Positions 34,622-43,675 of a stretch of 64,000 nucleotides of DNA are shown here, in pieces. Origin of the DNA: Bacteroidota bacterium (lineage in GTDB: Bacteria > Bacteroidota > Bacteroidia > Chitinophagales > Chitinophagaceae); NCBI GenBank assembly GCA_947448725.1, contig CANFOM010000001.1, positions 62,001 through 126,000 on the forward strand. The letters run 5' to 3'. The notes beneath the pieces were generated by a model. It made no database searches. It was not told the DNA's origin and worked only from the letters and a program-made list of their open reading frames with translations. Numbering within the stretch: position 1 is the stretch's first letter; every line of letters starts with the position of its first letter. Both the position numbers and the translations under genes were made by a program.

Positions 34622-37534
34622 ATGAAGGAACAGCTTAAAAAACTTGCTAAAGAATTAGAAGGGGATCTTTTTTTCGATAAAATGATCAGAACATTGTATG
34701 CTACGGATGCCTCTAGTTATAGAGAAATGCCCTTGGCGGTGGCTATTCCTAAATCCAAGGAAGACCTTTCTAAATTAATAGTTTTTGCTGCTGCCAACAA
34801 TACATCTTTAATTCCAAGAACAGCAGGTACCTCCTTGGCGGGGCAAGTGGTAGGTAATGGTATCATTGTTGATGTATCTAAACATTTTAATCAAATTCTA
34901 GAGCTTAATAAAGAAGAAGGTTGGGTGCGTGTTCAACCAGGAGTGATTCGCGATGAATTGAATTTATTTTTACAACCACATGGTTTATTTTTTGGTCCAG
35001 AAACTTCCACCGCCAATAGGGCTATGATTGGAGGAATGGTAGGGAATAATTCCTGTGGTTCTAATTCGGTGGTGTATAGAAGTACGCGTGAACATTTATT
35101 GGAAGTGAAAGCTTTTTTAAGTGATGGATCGGAAGCAGTTTTCAAAACTTTATCTACCGACGACTTTCATGCAAAATGTGATTTAGATACACTTGAAGGG
35201 AATATTTACAAATCTGTTCGTTCTCTATTAAGTAATTATGACAATCAAGTAGAGATTAGAAAAGAGTTTCCTAAAAAATCGGTGCTAAGACGAAATACTG
35301 GGTATGCTATTGATGTACTAGTAGATTCAGATCCGTTTACAGCAGGAGGTCCTGAATTTAATTTTTGCAATTTGATTGCTGGTTCAGAAGGTACATTAGC
35401 ATTGATGACCGAGATAAAATTAAATGTGGTACCTGCGCCTCTCAAAGAAGTGGGTTTATTATGTGTGCATTTTAATTCTATTGATGAATCCTTGCATGCC
35501 AATTTGATTGGATTAAAATATCATCCGAGTGCAAGTGAATTGATCGATCATTATATTTTAGAATGTACCAAAGAAAATATAGAGCAAAATAAAAATAGAT
35601 TTTTTGTTCAAGGAGATCCGGGCGCAATTTTAGTAATTGAATTTGTAAAAGAAACGAGAGAAGAAATTCTTGTACTCACCAATCAAGTGGAAGCAGAGAT
35701 GCGCGCTGCTGGCTTGGGGTATCATTTTCCAGTTTTATATGGTGCGGACGCCAAAAAAATATGGGCACTAAGAAAAGCAGGCTTGGGTTTGCTAAGCAAT
35801 TTACCAGGTGATGAAAAAGCAGTACCGGTTATTGAAGATACCGCTGTGGATGTAGCCGATTTGCCCAATTATATTCGCGATTTTAATGAAATACTTACAA
35901 AGCATGGCTTATATGCTGTTCACTATGCGCATGCGGGTTCGGGGGAGCTTCATTTGCGCCCCATCATTAATTTAAAAACCAAAGAAGGCAATCAATTATT
36001 TAGAACCATTGCAGAAGAAGTAGCCACCCTGGTTAAAAAATACGATGGCTCTTTAAGTGGTGAACATGGAGATGGTCGTTTGCGTGGAGAATTTATTAAG
36101 CAGATGGTAGGCGAGAAAAATTATACATTGCTTAAACAAGTTAAAAATACTTGGGACCCGAAACATTTATTCAATCCGAATAAAATTGTGGATACACCTT
36201 CCATGAATACCATGCTAAGGTATGAGCCTGGACAGTTAACGCCGGAATTTAAAACCATATTTCGTTTTCATCAACAAGATATTTTACAACATGCCGAACA
36301 ATGCAATGGTTCGGGGGATTGTAGAAAAACACATTTATCTGGAGGAACCATGTGTCCTTCCTTTATGGCCACCAGAGATGAAAAAGATACTACCCGTGCT
36401 CGTGCCAATATTTTACGTGAATTTTTAACACACTCTGATAAACAAAACAGATATGATCATAAAGAAATTTATGAAGTGATGAGTTTATGTTTAAGTTGCA
36501 AGGCTTGTAAAAGTGAATGTCCTTCTAATGTTGATATGGCCAAATTGAAAGCAGAATTTTTGCAACATTATTATGATGCCAATGGAGTTCCTTTTAGATC
36601 AAAATTAATTGCCAATTTTACGGCCGCTGCTAAATTAGGATCTATTGCCCCTCGTTTGTATAATTTATTCATCAACAATATTATTACAGGGTCCTTGGTA
36701 AAATTGATTTCAGGATTTGCATTAAAGCGCTCTATGCCTTCCTTGTCGATACAAACCTTACAGGCTTGGTATCAAAAAAATTACCAAGCACCTATTGATC
36801 CGAAAAAAACCGTTTATTTATTTTGCGATGAGTTTACCAATTACAATGATGCATCCATAGGAATCAAGGCCATTCAATTATTAACCGAATTGGGTTATGA
36901 GGTTATTATTCCAGCACATGAGGAAAGTGGTAGAACTTGGTTGTCCAAAGGATTGGTCAGAAAGGCCAAGAAAATAGCCAATACCAATATTGAAAAATTG
37001 AGTCATTTGGTGAGTGAAGCTAATCCGTTGATTGGCCTAGAACCCTCTGCTATACTAACTTTCAGAGATGAATATCCGGATTTAGCTATAGATGAAAATG
37101 TACTAGCAGCAAACCATTTAGCCAAATACAGTTTTTTTATTGATGAATTTATCGCTAAAGAAATGGAGACAGGGGCTATTACAAAAAATCAATTCACGCA
37201 AAGGGATCAATCTATTTTATTGCATGGGCACTGTCAACAAAAAGCAGTAGGCTCTTTAGCAGATTCCGTAAAAGTACTTTCCTTTCCTACGAACTTTAAA
37301 GTCGAAACCATTCCTTCGGGTTGTTGTGGTATGGCAGGTTCCTTTGGGTACGAAAAAGAACACTATGAAGTTTCAATGAATATTGGAGAGTTGGTATTAT
37401 TCCCTACAATAAGAGCCAATAAAAATAATTGCACCATTGCTGCACCAGGCACCAGCTGCCGTCACCAAATTAAAGACGGGACAGGCGAAAAAGCCCTACA
37501 TACAGTAGAAATTTTATATGCTGCTTTGGCTTAG
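34622..37534 (+). CDS. Fused FAD-linked oxidase / Fe-S / CCG-domain oxidoreductase (D-lactate or 2-hydroxyacid dehydrogenase type)
   Basis: A 970-residue cytoplasmic or membrane-peripheral enzyme. Order: FAD-binding type 4 (PCMH) domain (about 35-210, with PRTAGTSLAGQVVG and MIGGMVGNNSCGSNS), FAD-linked oxidase C-terminal domain (about 240-520, with HYAHAGSGELHLRP and SGEHGDGRLRGEF), and a 4Fe-4S ferredoxin-like part (C561-x5-C567 and C623-x2-C-x2-C-x3-C633-P). C-terminal CCG-type cysteine motifs follow (HGHCQQKA; SGCCGMAGSFGYEKEH, C901-C902). It equals GlcD plus GlpC/GlcF in one chain, as in Dld-type and YdiJ-like enzymes. The substrate is probably a 2-hydroxy acid such as D-lactate. It converges on an aminotransferase gene with a 7-base gap. 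Confidence 0.92.
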   Translation: MKEQLKKLAKELEGDLFFDKMIRTLYATDASSYREMPLAVAIPKSKEDLSKLIVFAAANNTSLIPRTAGTSLAGQVVGNGIIVDVSKHFNQILELNKEEGWVRVQPGVIRDELNLFLQPHGLFFGPETSTANRAMIGGMVGNNSCGSNSVVYRSTREHLLEVKAFLSDGSEAVFKTLSTDDFHAKCDLDTLEGNIYKSVRSLLSNYDNQVEIRKEFPKKSVLRRNTGYAIDVLVDSDPFTAGGPEFNFCNLIAGSEGTLALMTEIKLNVVPAPLKEVGLLCVHFNSIDESLHANLIGLKYHPSASELIDHYILECTKENIEQNKNRFFVQGDPGAILVIEFVKETREEILVLTNQVEAEMRAAGLGYHFPVLYGADAKKIWALRKAGLGLLSNLPGDEKAVPVIEDTAVDVADLPNYIRDFNEILTKHGLYAVHYAHAGSGELHLRPIINLKTKEGNQLFRTIAEEVATLVKKYDGSLSGEHGDGRLRGEFIKQMVGEKNYTLLKQVKNTWDPKHLFNPNKIVDTPSMNTMLRYEPGQLTPEFKTIFRFHQQDILQHAEQCNGSGDCRKTHLSGGTMCPSFMATRDEKDTTRARANILREFLTHSDKQNRYDHKEIYEVMSLCLSCKACKSECPSNVDMAKLKAEFLQHYYDANGVPFRSKLIANFTAAAKLGSIAPRLYNLFINNIITGSLVKLISGFALKRSMPSLSIQTLQAWYQKNYQAPIDPKKTVYLFCDEFTNYNDASIGIKAIQLLTELGYEVIIPAHEESGRTWLSKGLVRKAKKIANTNIEKLSHLVSEANPLIGLEPSAILTFRDEYPDLAIDENVLAANHLAKYSFFIDEFIAKEMETGAITKNQFTQRDQSILLHGHCQQKAVGSLADSVKVLSFPTNFKVETIPSGCCGMAGSFGYEKEHYEVSMNIGELVLFPTIRANKNNCTIAAPGTSCRHQIKDGTGEKALHTVEILYAALA

Positions 37535-37541
37535 TGTAAAA

Positions 37542-38708
37542 TTATTTTATCAATACGCCTTCTTTCTTAATGGCTTCTAGTGCATTGTAAAGGGTATCCA
37601 AATCTGCTACCGAATTAAATCCATTAATAGAATACCTTATATACACATCCTTTTCTTGACGCATAATGGGTACTTCTATTGTATAATCTATATATAATTT
37701 TCTTTGCAATATTTCTGGTTCGGGGGTATTGATAGGAATACTTATCATTTGACCAATCCATTCATTGTTCAATGGGCTGATAGGTTGGGTGCCTAGTAAA
37801 GTATAAAATCGTTGGGCATTGGCTAAAACCATTTCATGACATTTTTTGGAAACAGCAGGCCAATTATTTTTTTCCATAAAGGCTAAGGAAGCCTCCACGG
37901 TCAAAAATGCAGAAAAGTCGCGCGTGCCAATCATTTGGTGGTAGTCTAAAAAAGTAGAATGTGAAGGTTTTAAGGCTTTGTATCCCCAGCTTACAATGAG
38001 TGGATCACATAGATGTTGAACATTTTTATGTGCGTATAAAAAACTACAACCCTTGGCCGCCATCATCCATTTATGGCAAGCGCCTGTATAAAAATCAACT
38101 TCCAGCTCATTAATATTTAAATCGATATGGGCGGGTGCATGTGCGCCATCCACAATAGTGATCAATCCTTTTGATTTTGCAATGGCACAAATTTCTTTCA
38201 CCGGAAATATCAAAGAAGTTGCACTGGTAATATGACTTATGAAAATGGCTTTGGTACTGGGTCTTAGGCCTTCAAAAAAATCTTCAATAAATTTTTCCTT
38301 GGAACTGATCGGTAAATTTATTTTTTGTCTTCTATAAGTGGCTTTGTTTTTTTTACAATAATATTCCCAAGTACGGTCACAGGCGCCATACTCAATATCG
38401 GTGGCTAAAATTTCATCTCCTGCTTGTAAGGGGAAATTTTTAGCAATTAAATTCACTGCAAAAGAAGGATTGGTGACCATGACTAAATCATCTTTATCTG
38501 GGCATCCTATAAATTTGGCTAATGCTGCTCTTGTGTCTGCTAAATAGTTAAATCCATCAAAGGCTATAAATTGAACAGGCTCTGCCTCTAATACTCTTTG
38601 CCATTGCTGATAAACATCAAAAATAGGTTTAGGAGTGGCACCAAAGGATCCAAAGTTTAAAAATGTAATTGCTGGATTTAATAGAAACTGACTGCGTAAG
38701 TTTTCCAT
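37542..38708 (-). CDS. Class V aminotransferase (isopenicillin-N epimerase-like / cysteine desulfurase fold)
   Basis: PLP enzyme of 388 residues. It starts with the family opening FLNFGSFGATPKPIF. D187 in IVDGAHAPAH binds the pyridine nitrogen of PLP, and Lys213 in GACHKWMMAAKG carries the cofactor. No catalytic cysteine of the desulfurase type was identified in the expected C-terminal loop. Related proteins are annotated as isopenicillin-N epimerase-like, but the substrate of the Bacteroidota group is unknown. It is a single gene between convergent and same-strand neighbours. Confidence 0.88.
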   Translation of the reverse strand: MENLRSQFLLNPAITFLNFGSFGATPKPIFDVYQQWQRVLEAEPVQFIAFDGFNYLADTRAALAKFIGCPDKDDLVMVTNPSFAVNLIAKNFPLQAGDEILATDIEYGACDRTWEYYCKKNKATYRRQKINLPISSKEKFIEDFFEGLRPSTKAIFISHITSATSLIFPVKEICAIAKSKGLITIVDGAHAPAHIDLNINELEVDFYTGACHKWMMAAKGCSFLYAHKNVQHLCDPLIVSWGYKALKPSHSTFLDYHQMIGTRDFSAFLTVEASLAFMEKNNWPAVSKKCHEMVLANAQRFYTLLGTQPISPLNNEWIGQMISIPINTPEPEILQRKLYIDYTIEVPIMRQEKDVYIRYSINGFNSVADLDTLYNALEAIKKEGVLIK

Positions 38709-38798
38709 AGTTTAAATTTTACTAGGCGTAAGGTACAAATTTTATTAGCCTAAAATTGAATGATTCTTATTATGCAATTAAGATTAGCTCAGCCGATT

Positions 38799-38837
38799 AA
38801 AAAAAAAATCTCGATTGCCATAGACAACCGAGATTTT
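38799..38837 (-). terminator. Rho-independent terminator of the Tat-type Gfo/Idh/MocA gene
   Basis: A 13-bp stem with one mismatch (38805-38817 with 38825-38837) lies 25 bases after the stop at 38862. On the reverse strand it is followed by a run of ten T residues (38799-38808). Confidence 0.87.
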
Positions 38838-38861
38838 ATAATAAATAAAACTGATTTAATT

Positions 38862-40322
38862 TTATACCCCCAAGCTCCAACCATCGCGATAAGTTCTTTT
38901 TACAAACTGATTCGCATCGTCGAAATTGGTGATTTTCATATTAGGGCCATCCCATAGTAACTGAATATTTCTGCCTGGATGGCTTTCGTTACCTTTTTTA
39001 TCAGTGTTGGTTATATCATAACTTCTGATGGCTAAATTACCCATCAACACAGATTCGGTTAAAGGACCTGCAATATCAAAATTAGAACTTAAGGCTTTGG
39101 CTTCTGCGCTTCCAGGACCTGCGATACAAGCTTCTACCCAAGCAGCGTAGTGTCCGCCTTCTCCACCTTTCACACGATCTACGGTTTTAGGTACAGCTGT
39201 TGTTTTGGTTAAATTGGTTGGTAATAATTGAGGATTAACGCCATAAGTACCAGCCATCATTTTACCTTTGCTTCCTTCAAAAATAATACCATTACCTCCG
39301 TCTCCCATTATTTCATTAGGACCTAATTCTGCTGGACGTTCTGGTTGAATACCACCATCCATCCAATGTAGTTTTACATTAGGTTTTCCGTTTTGTCCTT
39401 GGAAAGTTAAAATAATATGTGAGCCCATTGGACCACTATCTGGCGCAGAAAGTCTTTGCCAAGGTGCAGTATAACGAGTAGCTACACTACATTCAGCTGC
39501 AATAGGATAACCCAGGCCAGCAACAGCAAACGCAGGCGCCATTATATGACAAGCCATATCGCCTAAAGCTCCGGTCCCGTAATCCCACCAACCTCTCCAG
39601 TTAAATGGCAATATGCCTTCGAAATAATCTTTTTTAGGCGCAGTTCCCAACCATAAATTAAAATCTAATTCAGGAGGAATTGGCGAAGGAGTGCTTGAAA
39701 CTGGACGATTGACCCCTTGCGGCCAAACAGGTCTGTCGGTATAGCAATAGATGGTATGAATATCTCCAATCAATCCTGCTGTATGCCAATCTTGCAACAT
39801 GCGAACGCCGTCACCGGAAGCGCCTTGGTTGCCCATTTGAGTAACTACATTGTAATCGTGCGCTGCTTTTGTCATTACACGTGCTTCATATATATCATGT
39901 GCCATTGGTTTTTGCACGTAGACATGTTTGCCTAATTGCATTGCGGCCATGGCTTGTACAGCGTGCATATGATCGGGTGTAGAAACATTACATGCATCAA
40001 AATACTTATGCTCTTTTTCTAACATTTCTCTATAATCTTTGTAGCGTTTTGCCTTTGGATATCTTTGAAAACTTTTTGCACATTGACGATCATCTACATC
40101 ACATAAAAAAGCAACATCGACTTTGCCAGTTTGGTAAAATGCATATAAATCACTTTCTCCTTTTCCACCGGCACCTATACCAGCTATTTGTAATTTATCA
40201 CTTGGGGCAGTAAATCCTTTACCACCTAAAACGTGCCTTGGTAAAATATAAAATCCACCTAAAGCAAGTGCGGAATTTCTTATAAAATCCCTTCTTGTGT
40301 TGTCCGCTTTTCTTTTTGACAT
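38862..40322 (-). CDS. Tat-exported Gfo/Idh/MocA-family oxidoreductase
   Basis: A 486-residue protein. The Tat signal N-T-R-R-D-F-I-R-N plus hydrophobic stretch (ALALGGFYILP) directs it to the periplasm. The Rossmann domain begins IAGIGAGGKGESD (47-59). The usual catalytic E-K-P reads Q137-K-P139 (YVQKPMAH). The C-terminal domain includes WWDYGTGALGDMACHI and a bacteroidetal GRNIQLLWDGPNMKITN ending. Periplasmic members keep a tightly bound NAD(P), like glucose-fructose oxidoreductase or GH109-type enzymes. The substrate is not known. It is not in an operon, and it lies 4.4 kb from the sugar cluster to which it may belong. Confidence 0.9.
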   Translation of the reverse strand: MSKRKADNTRRDFIRNSALALGGFYILPRHVLGGKGFTAPSDKLQIAGIGAGGKGESDLYAFYQTGKVDVAFLCDVDDRQCAKSFQRYPKAKRYKDYREMLEKEHKYFDACNVSTPDHMHAVQAMAAMQLGKHVYVQKPMAHDIYEARVMTKAAHDYNVVTQMGNQGASGDGVRMLQDWHTAGLIGDIHTIYCYTDRPVWPQGVNRPVSSTPSPIPPELDFNLWLGTAPKKDYFEGILPFNWRGWWDYGTGALGDMACHIMAPAFAVAGLGYPIAAECSVATRYTAPWQRLSAPDSGPMGSHIILTFQGQNGKPNVKLHWMDGGIQPERPAELGPNEIMGDGGNGIIFEGSKGKMMAGTYGVNPQLLPTNLTKTTAVPKTVDRVKGGEGGHYAAWVEACIAGPGSAEAKALSSNFDIAGPLTESVLMGNLAIRSYDITNTDKKGNESHPGRNIQLLWDGPNMKITNFDDANQFVKRTYRDGWSLGV

Positions 40323-40466
40323 AGCAAAACAGTGTTTGGTTTATAATCGTTATTGATTCTGTTAAATTATTAAAAATTTCGGAATTATGGAAAATAATTT
40401 GAGGAACTGATCAAGGACAGCATTATTTCATGAATTAGGGCTAAATTGCTTAATAATTTTCAATAT

Positions 40467-41834
40467 ATGTCCGTTTCTATTACACCGTTACGCGCTTATT
40501 TTAGGGCTGGAGCTACCCAGCCATTTGAATTTAGATTGCTACAGTTGCAACGCTTAAAAAAGGCTGTTGTAGAACATGAAAAACAATTGTATGCAGCCCT
40601 ATATGCCGATCTAAAAAAAACAGATGAGGATGCTTGGGCAACAGAAATTGGATTTTTCTTAAGTGAATTAAACCATACCATTAAACATTTAAAAGATTGG
40701 ATGGAACCGAAATCGGTTGCTACCAATTTGGTCAATATGCCTTCGGCTAGTTTTACAACACAAGAACCTTTGGGGGTGGTTTGTATTATTGCTCCTTGGA
40801 ATTATCCCTTTCAGTTATTGTTTACTCCATTAATTGGAGCTATTGCAGGAGGTAATTGTGTAGTATTAAAGCCAAGTGAATTTGCGCCAGCTACTGCTAA
40901 AGTAATGGGTAAAATAGTGGAATCTTTATTTCCCGAAAATTATATTTATTACTTAGAAGGGGATGGAGCTACCGTATTGCCGCCTTTATTAACTGACAAT
41001 AGATTTGATCATATTTTTTATACAGGCAGTACTGCCGTTGGAAAAATTATTTATAAATATGCAGCCGAACAATTGGTCCCGGTTACTTTAGAGCTAGGAG
41101 GTAAAAGCCCCGCTGTGATTACTTCCGATGCCAATTTGAGGGTAGCTGCGCGTCGTTTGGCCAATCCTAAATTTTCCAATTGTGGGCAAATGTGTATTGC
41201 ACCTGATTATGTTTTAGTGCCCAGTGATTTAAAAGATAAATTAATTAAAGAACTAATTATTGCGCTACAATCTTTTTACGGAGTAGATGCGGAAACTTCA
41301 GAACATTATGGAAAAATAATTAATGACAAACAATGGTTGCGTATAACTTCTTATTTAGGGGATGGTGAAATTGTATATGGTGGTAAATCAAATAGAGAAA
41401 AATTATTTATTGAGCCTACCATTATGACAGGCGTGCATGCAGATGCAAAAATTATGCAGGAGGAGATTTTTGGACCTATCCTTCCCATTCTTACTTATGA
41501 ATCGAATGAAGAAGCTTTGGCGATTATCAATAAAAATCCAAATCCATTGGCTTTTTATGTTTTCACCGAAAACAAAGCAGATGAACAATATTGGTTAACC
41601 AATGTACCTTCTGGCGGTGCTTGTGTAAACAATGCGACCATGCATATTACCAATCATGATTTGCCCTTTGGTGGTAGGGGTTTTAGCGGAACCGGTGGGT
41701 ATCATGGTAAGCAAAGTTTTGACACTTTTACACATACAAAATCGGTATTAAAAACGCCTACTTGGATAGATCCTGGTTTTAAATACCCACCTTATAAAGG
41801 CAAGGCTTGGTTGTTAAAAAGATTAATAGGGTAG
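40467..41834 (+). CDS. Aldehyde dehydrogenase, class 3-like
   Basis: NAD(P)-dependent aldehyde oxidation in the cytoplasm. Counted from the ATG at 40467 the protein has 455 residues, the short length of class 3/fatty-aldehyde type enzymes. It has the cofactor segment APWNYPFQLLFTPLIGAI, GSTAVGK, the general base E209 in LELGGKSP and the catalytic C243 in GQMCIAPDY, then NPNPLAFYVF and LPFGGRGFSGTGGYHGK. An in-frame TTG at 40446 is less likely as start. It is divergent from the Gfo/Idh/MocA gene (144-base gap without recognisable motifs) and followed by the peroxidase gene after 51 bases. Confidence 0.94.
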   Translation: MSVSITPLRAYFRAGATQPFEFRLLQLQRLKKAVVEHEKQLYAALYADLKKTDEDAWATEIGFFLSELNHTIKHLKDWMEPKSVATNLVNMPSASFTTQEPLGVVCIIAPWNYPFQLLFTPLIGAIAGGNCVVLKPSEFAPATAKVMGKIVESLFPENYIYYLEGDGATVLPPLLTDNRFDHIFYTGSTAVGKIIYKYAAEQLVPVTLELGGKSPAVITSDANLRVAARRLANPKFSNCGQMCIAPDYVLVPSDLKDKLIKELIIALQSFYGVDAETSEHYGKIINDKQWLRITSYLGDGEIVYGGKSNREKLFIEPTIMTGVHADAKIMQEEIFGPILPILTYESNEEALAIINKNPNPLAFYVFTENKADEQYWLTNVPSGGACVNNATMHITNHDLPFGGRGFSGTGGYHGKQSFDTFTHTKSVLKTPTWIDPGFKYPPYKGKAWLLKRLIG

Positions 41835-41885
41835 TTGTATTTAAAAATTTGAAATACTTTTTTGCATTAAATAATTGGAGTTGGT

Positions 41886-42563
41886 TTGAAAAATAAAAAA
41901 AATGTCATGATAAAAATTGCCATCGCTTTAGGTGTTTTGGTTTCGGCCACATTGTTGATGAAAAAAACGGGCATGTCTTATCGACAATCTATTTTAAAAA
42001 CTATGTATCCCGCTATCATGTGGGCTAGCAAAGCAGCTGGGAAAAAACAAATTCAAATCAATACATCTAATAGTACCCCTTTGGTTTCTTTCTATTCACT
42101 GAAAAGTAAGGACATTAATGGAAAAGATTTTGATTTTGCTACCTTAAAAGGCAAAAAAGTATTAATTGTAAATACGGCAAGCGACTGCGGCTTTACTGGG
42201 CAATACGAAGCGCTAGAAAAATTAAGCAATTTGTATATTGATAAATTAGTGGTTATTGGTTTCCCTTCCAATGATTTTAAAGAACAGGAAACGGGAGGCA
42301 ATGAAAATATTGCTGCCTTTTGTAAAAAAAATTATGGAGTTAGCTTTCCTATAATGGAGAAATCAATTGTTATAAAAAAGAATCATCAAAATGAAGTGCA
42401 TAAATGGTTATCGGATATGACCATTAATGGTTGGTGTCATCAGGAGCCTGCTTGGAATTTTTGTAAATACTTGATCAATGAAAATGGAGTGCTGACTCAT
42501 TATTTTCCTATGACCGTGGATCCACTTGATGCCACTGTGCTTGAGGCGATTGCAAAAAACTAA
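41886..42563 (+). CDS. Glutathione peroxidase-family protein (Cys type, membrane-anchored)
   Basis: Thiol peroxidase of the GPx fold. The N-terminal hydrophobic stretch (ALGVLVSATLLM) suggests a membrane anchor with the domain in the periplasm. The domain has NTASDCGFTGQYEAL with peroxidatic Cys101 in place of selenocysteine, GFPSNDFKEQE, and W-N-F-C-K-Y-L, completing the Cys-Gln-Trp site. An extra Cys in WCHQEPAWNFC could be the resolving residue. Start: TTG at 41886 has a GGAG at 41877-41880, which is rare here; ATG at 41907 is the alternative. It converges on dusB with 9 bases between. Confidence 0.92.
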   Translation: MKNKKNVMIKIAIALGVLVSATLLMKKTGMSYRQSILKTMYPAIMWASKAAGKKQIQINTSNSTPLVSFYSLKSKDINGKDFDFATLKGKKVLIVNTASDCGFTGQYEALEKLSNLYIDKLVVIGFPSNDFKEQETGGNENIAAFCKKNYGVSFPIMEKSIVIKKNHQNEVHKWLSDMTINGWCHQEPAWNFCKYLINENGVLTHYFPMTVDPLDATVLEAIAKN

Positions 42564-42572
42564 TATTGATTA

Positions 42573-43613
42573 CTAATTAATAGGGCAGTGTTCATGGTAA
42601 TTTTCTAAAACAATTTTACCGGATTCAATAACAATGTCTTTGTATTTTTCTTTGATTTCATCTAATACGGCTTCGATTTCTTTTTGTTCTGTAATGCGCA
42701 CTAATTTATTTCTATATTCTTTTATATTAGGAAGCCCTCTTAAATAATTAGCGTAATGTCTTCTCATTTCATTGATGCCCGCAATAGGTCCTTTCCATTC
42801 CATGGATTTAATTAAATGTTTTCGGGCTACTTCTACTCTTTCGTCAATCGTAGGATCGGCTCTTCTTTCTCCCGTTTCCACAAAATGTTTTATTTCTCTA
42901 AATATCCAAGGATAACCAATGGCAGCACGTCCAATCATAATGCCATCTACTCCGTATTTGTTTTTATATTCCAAGGCTTTTTCTGGAGAATTGATATCTC
43001 CGTTTCCAAAAATGGGAATATGAATGCGCGGATCATTTTTTATTTCACCAATCAATGTCCAATCTGCTTCCCCTTTATACATTTGAGAACGTGTTCGGCC
43101 ATGAATGGCCAATGCTTTTATTCCTACATCTTGCAAGCGCATTGCTACTTCGTGAATATTTTTGGATCCTTCATCCCAACCCAATCTTGTTTTTACGGTT
43201 ACTGGCAGGTTGGTACTTTTAACCACTGCTTCTGTTAAACGAACCATTAAATCCACATCTTTTAAAACGCCTGCGCCCGCACCCTTTGTGACTACTTTTT
43301 TTACTGGGCATCCAAAATTGATATCTATTAAATCGGGGTTTACGGTGTCCACTATTTTCGTACAAAGCGCCATGGCTTCTTCATCCCCGCCAAATATTTG
43401 GATACCTATTGGGCGTTCATAATCAAAAATATCAAGTTTTTGCCTGCTCTTTATGGCATCTCTGATAAGCCCCTCACTACTGATAAATTCAGTGTACATT
43501 AAATCGGCCCCGTTTTCTTTACAAACTGCTCTAAAGGGCGGATCGCTTACATCCTCCATAGGAGCGAGTAACAAGGGAAAATTGGGCAATTGAATAGGAC
43601 CTATAGAAACCAT
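42573..43613 (-). CDS. dusB: tRNA-dihydrouridine synthase DusB
   Basis: FMN enzyme that reduces uridine to dihydrouridine in tRNA. The 346-residue protein starts LPLLLAPMEDVSDPPFR-like (residues 13-28, PMEDVSDPPFR). The catalytic Cys102 is in INFGCPVKKVV with G-A-G-A-G-V-L after it. PVTVKTRLGW, AIHGRTRSQMYKGEADW, FGNGDINSPEKA and GIMIGRAAIGYPW are all present. The C-terminal helical RNA-binding domain is complete. Confidence 0.96.
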   Translation of the reverse strand: MVSIGPIQLPNFPLLLAPMEDVSDPPFRAVCKENGADLMYTEFISSEGLIRDAIKSRQKLDIFDYERPIGIQIFGGDEEAMALCTKIVDTVNPDLIDINFGCPVKKVVTKGAGAGVLKDVDLMVRLTEAVVKSTNLPVTVKTRLGWDEGSKNIHEVAMRLQDVGIKALAIHGRTRSQMYKGEADWTLIGEIKNDPRIHIPIFGNGDINSPEKALEYKNKYGVDGIMIGRAAIGYPWIFREIKHFVETGERRADPTIDERVEVARKHLIKSMEWKGPIAGINEMRRHYANYLRGLPNIKEYRNKLVRITEQKEIEAVLDEIKEKYKDIVIESGKIVLENYHEHCPIN

Positions 43614-43649
43614 ATGAATTCATTATCTTGCATCTAACCGATACGGTTG

Positions 43650-43657
43650 CAAATGTA
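43650..43657 (-). promoter_or_regulatory. -7 promoter element for dusB
   Basis: The reverse strand reads TACATTTG, a match to TAnnTTTG, 36 bases before the dusB ATG. A short inverted repeat AACCG-ATA-CGGTT lies between box and start. Confidence 0.4.
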
Positions 43658-43675
43658 CCAATTAATTGCATGTAG

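Noticed and set aside
38760..38957. 65-codon open frame across the terminator near 38.8 kb
   Set aside because: It runs through a strong terminator hairpin and the antisense 3' end of the Gfo/Idh/MocA gene.
42816..43238. 140-codon open frame opposite dusB
   Set aside because: Antisense to conserved dusB motifs; no protein family resemblance.
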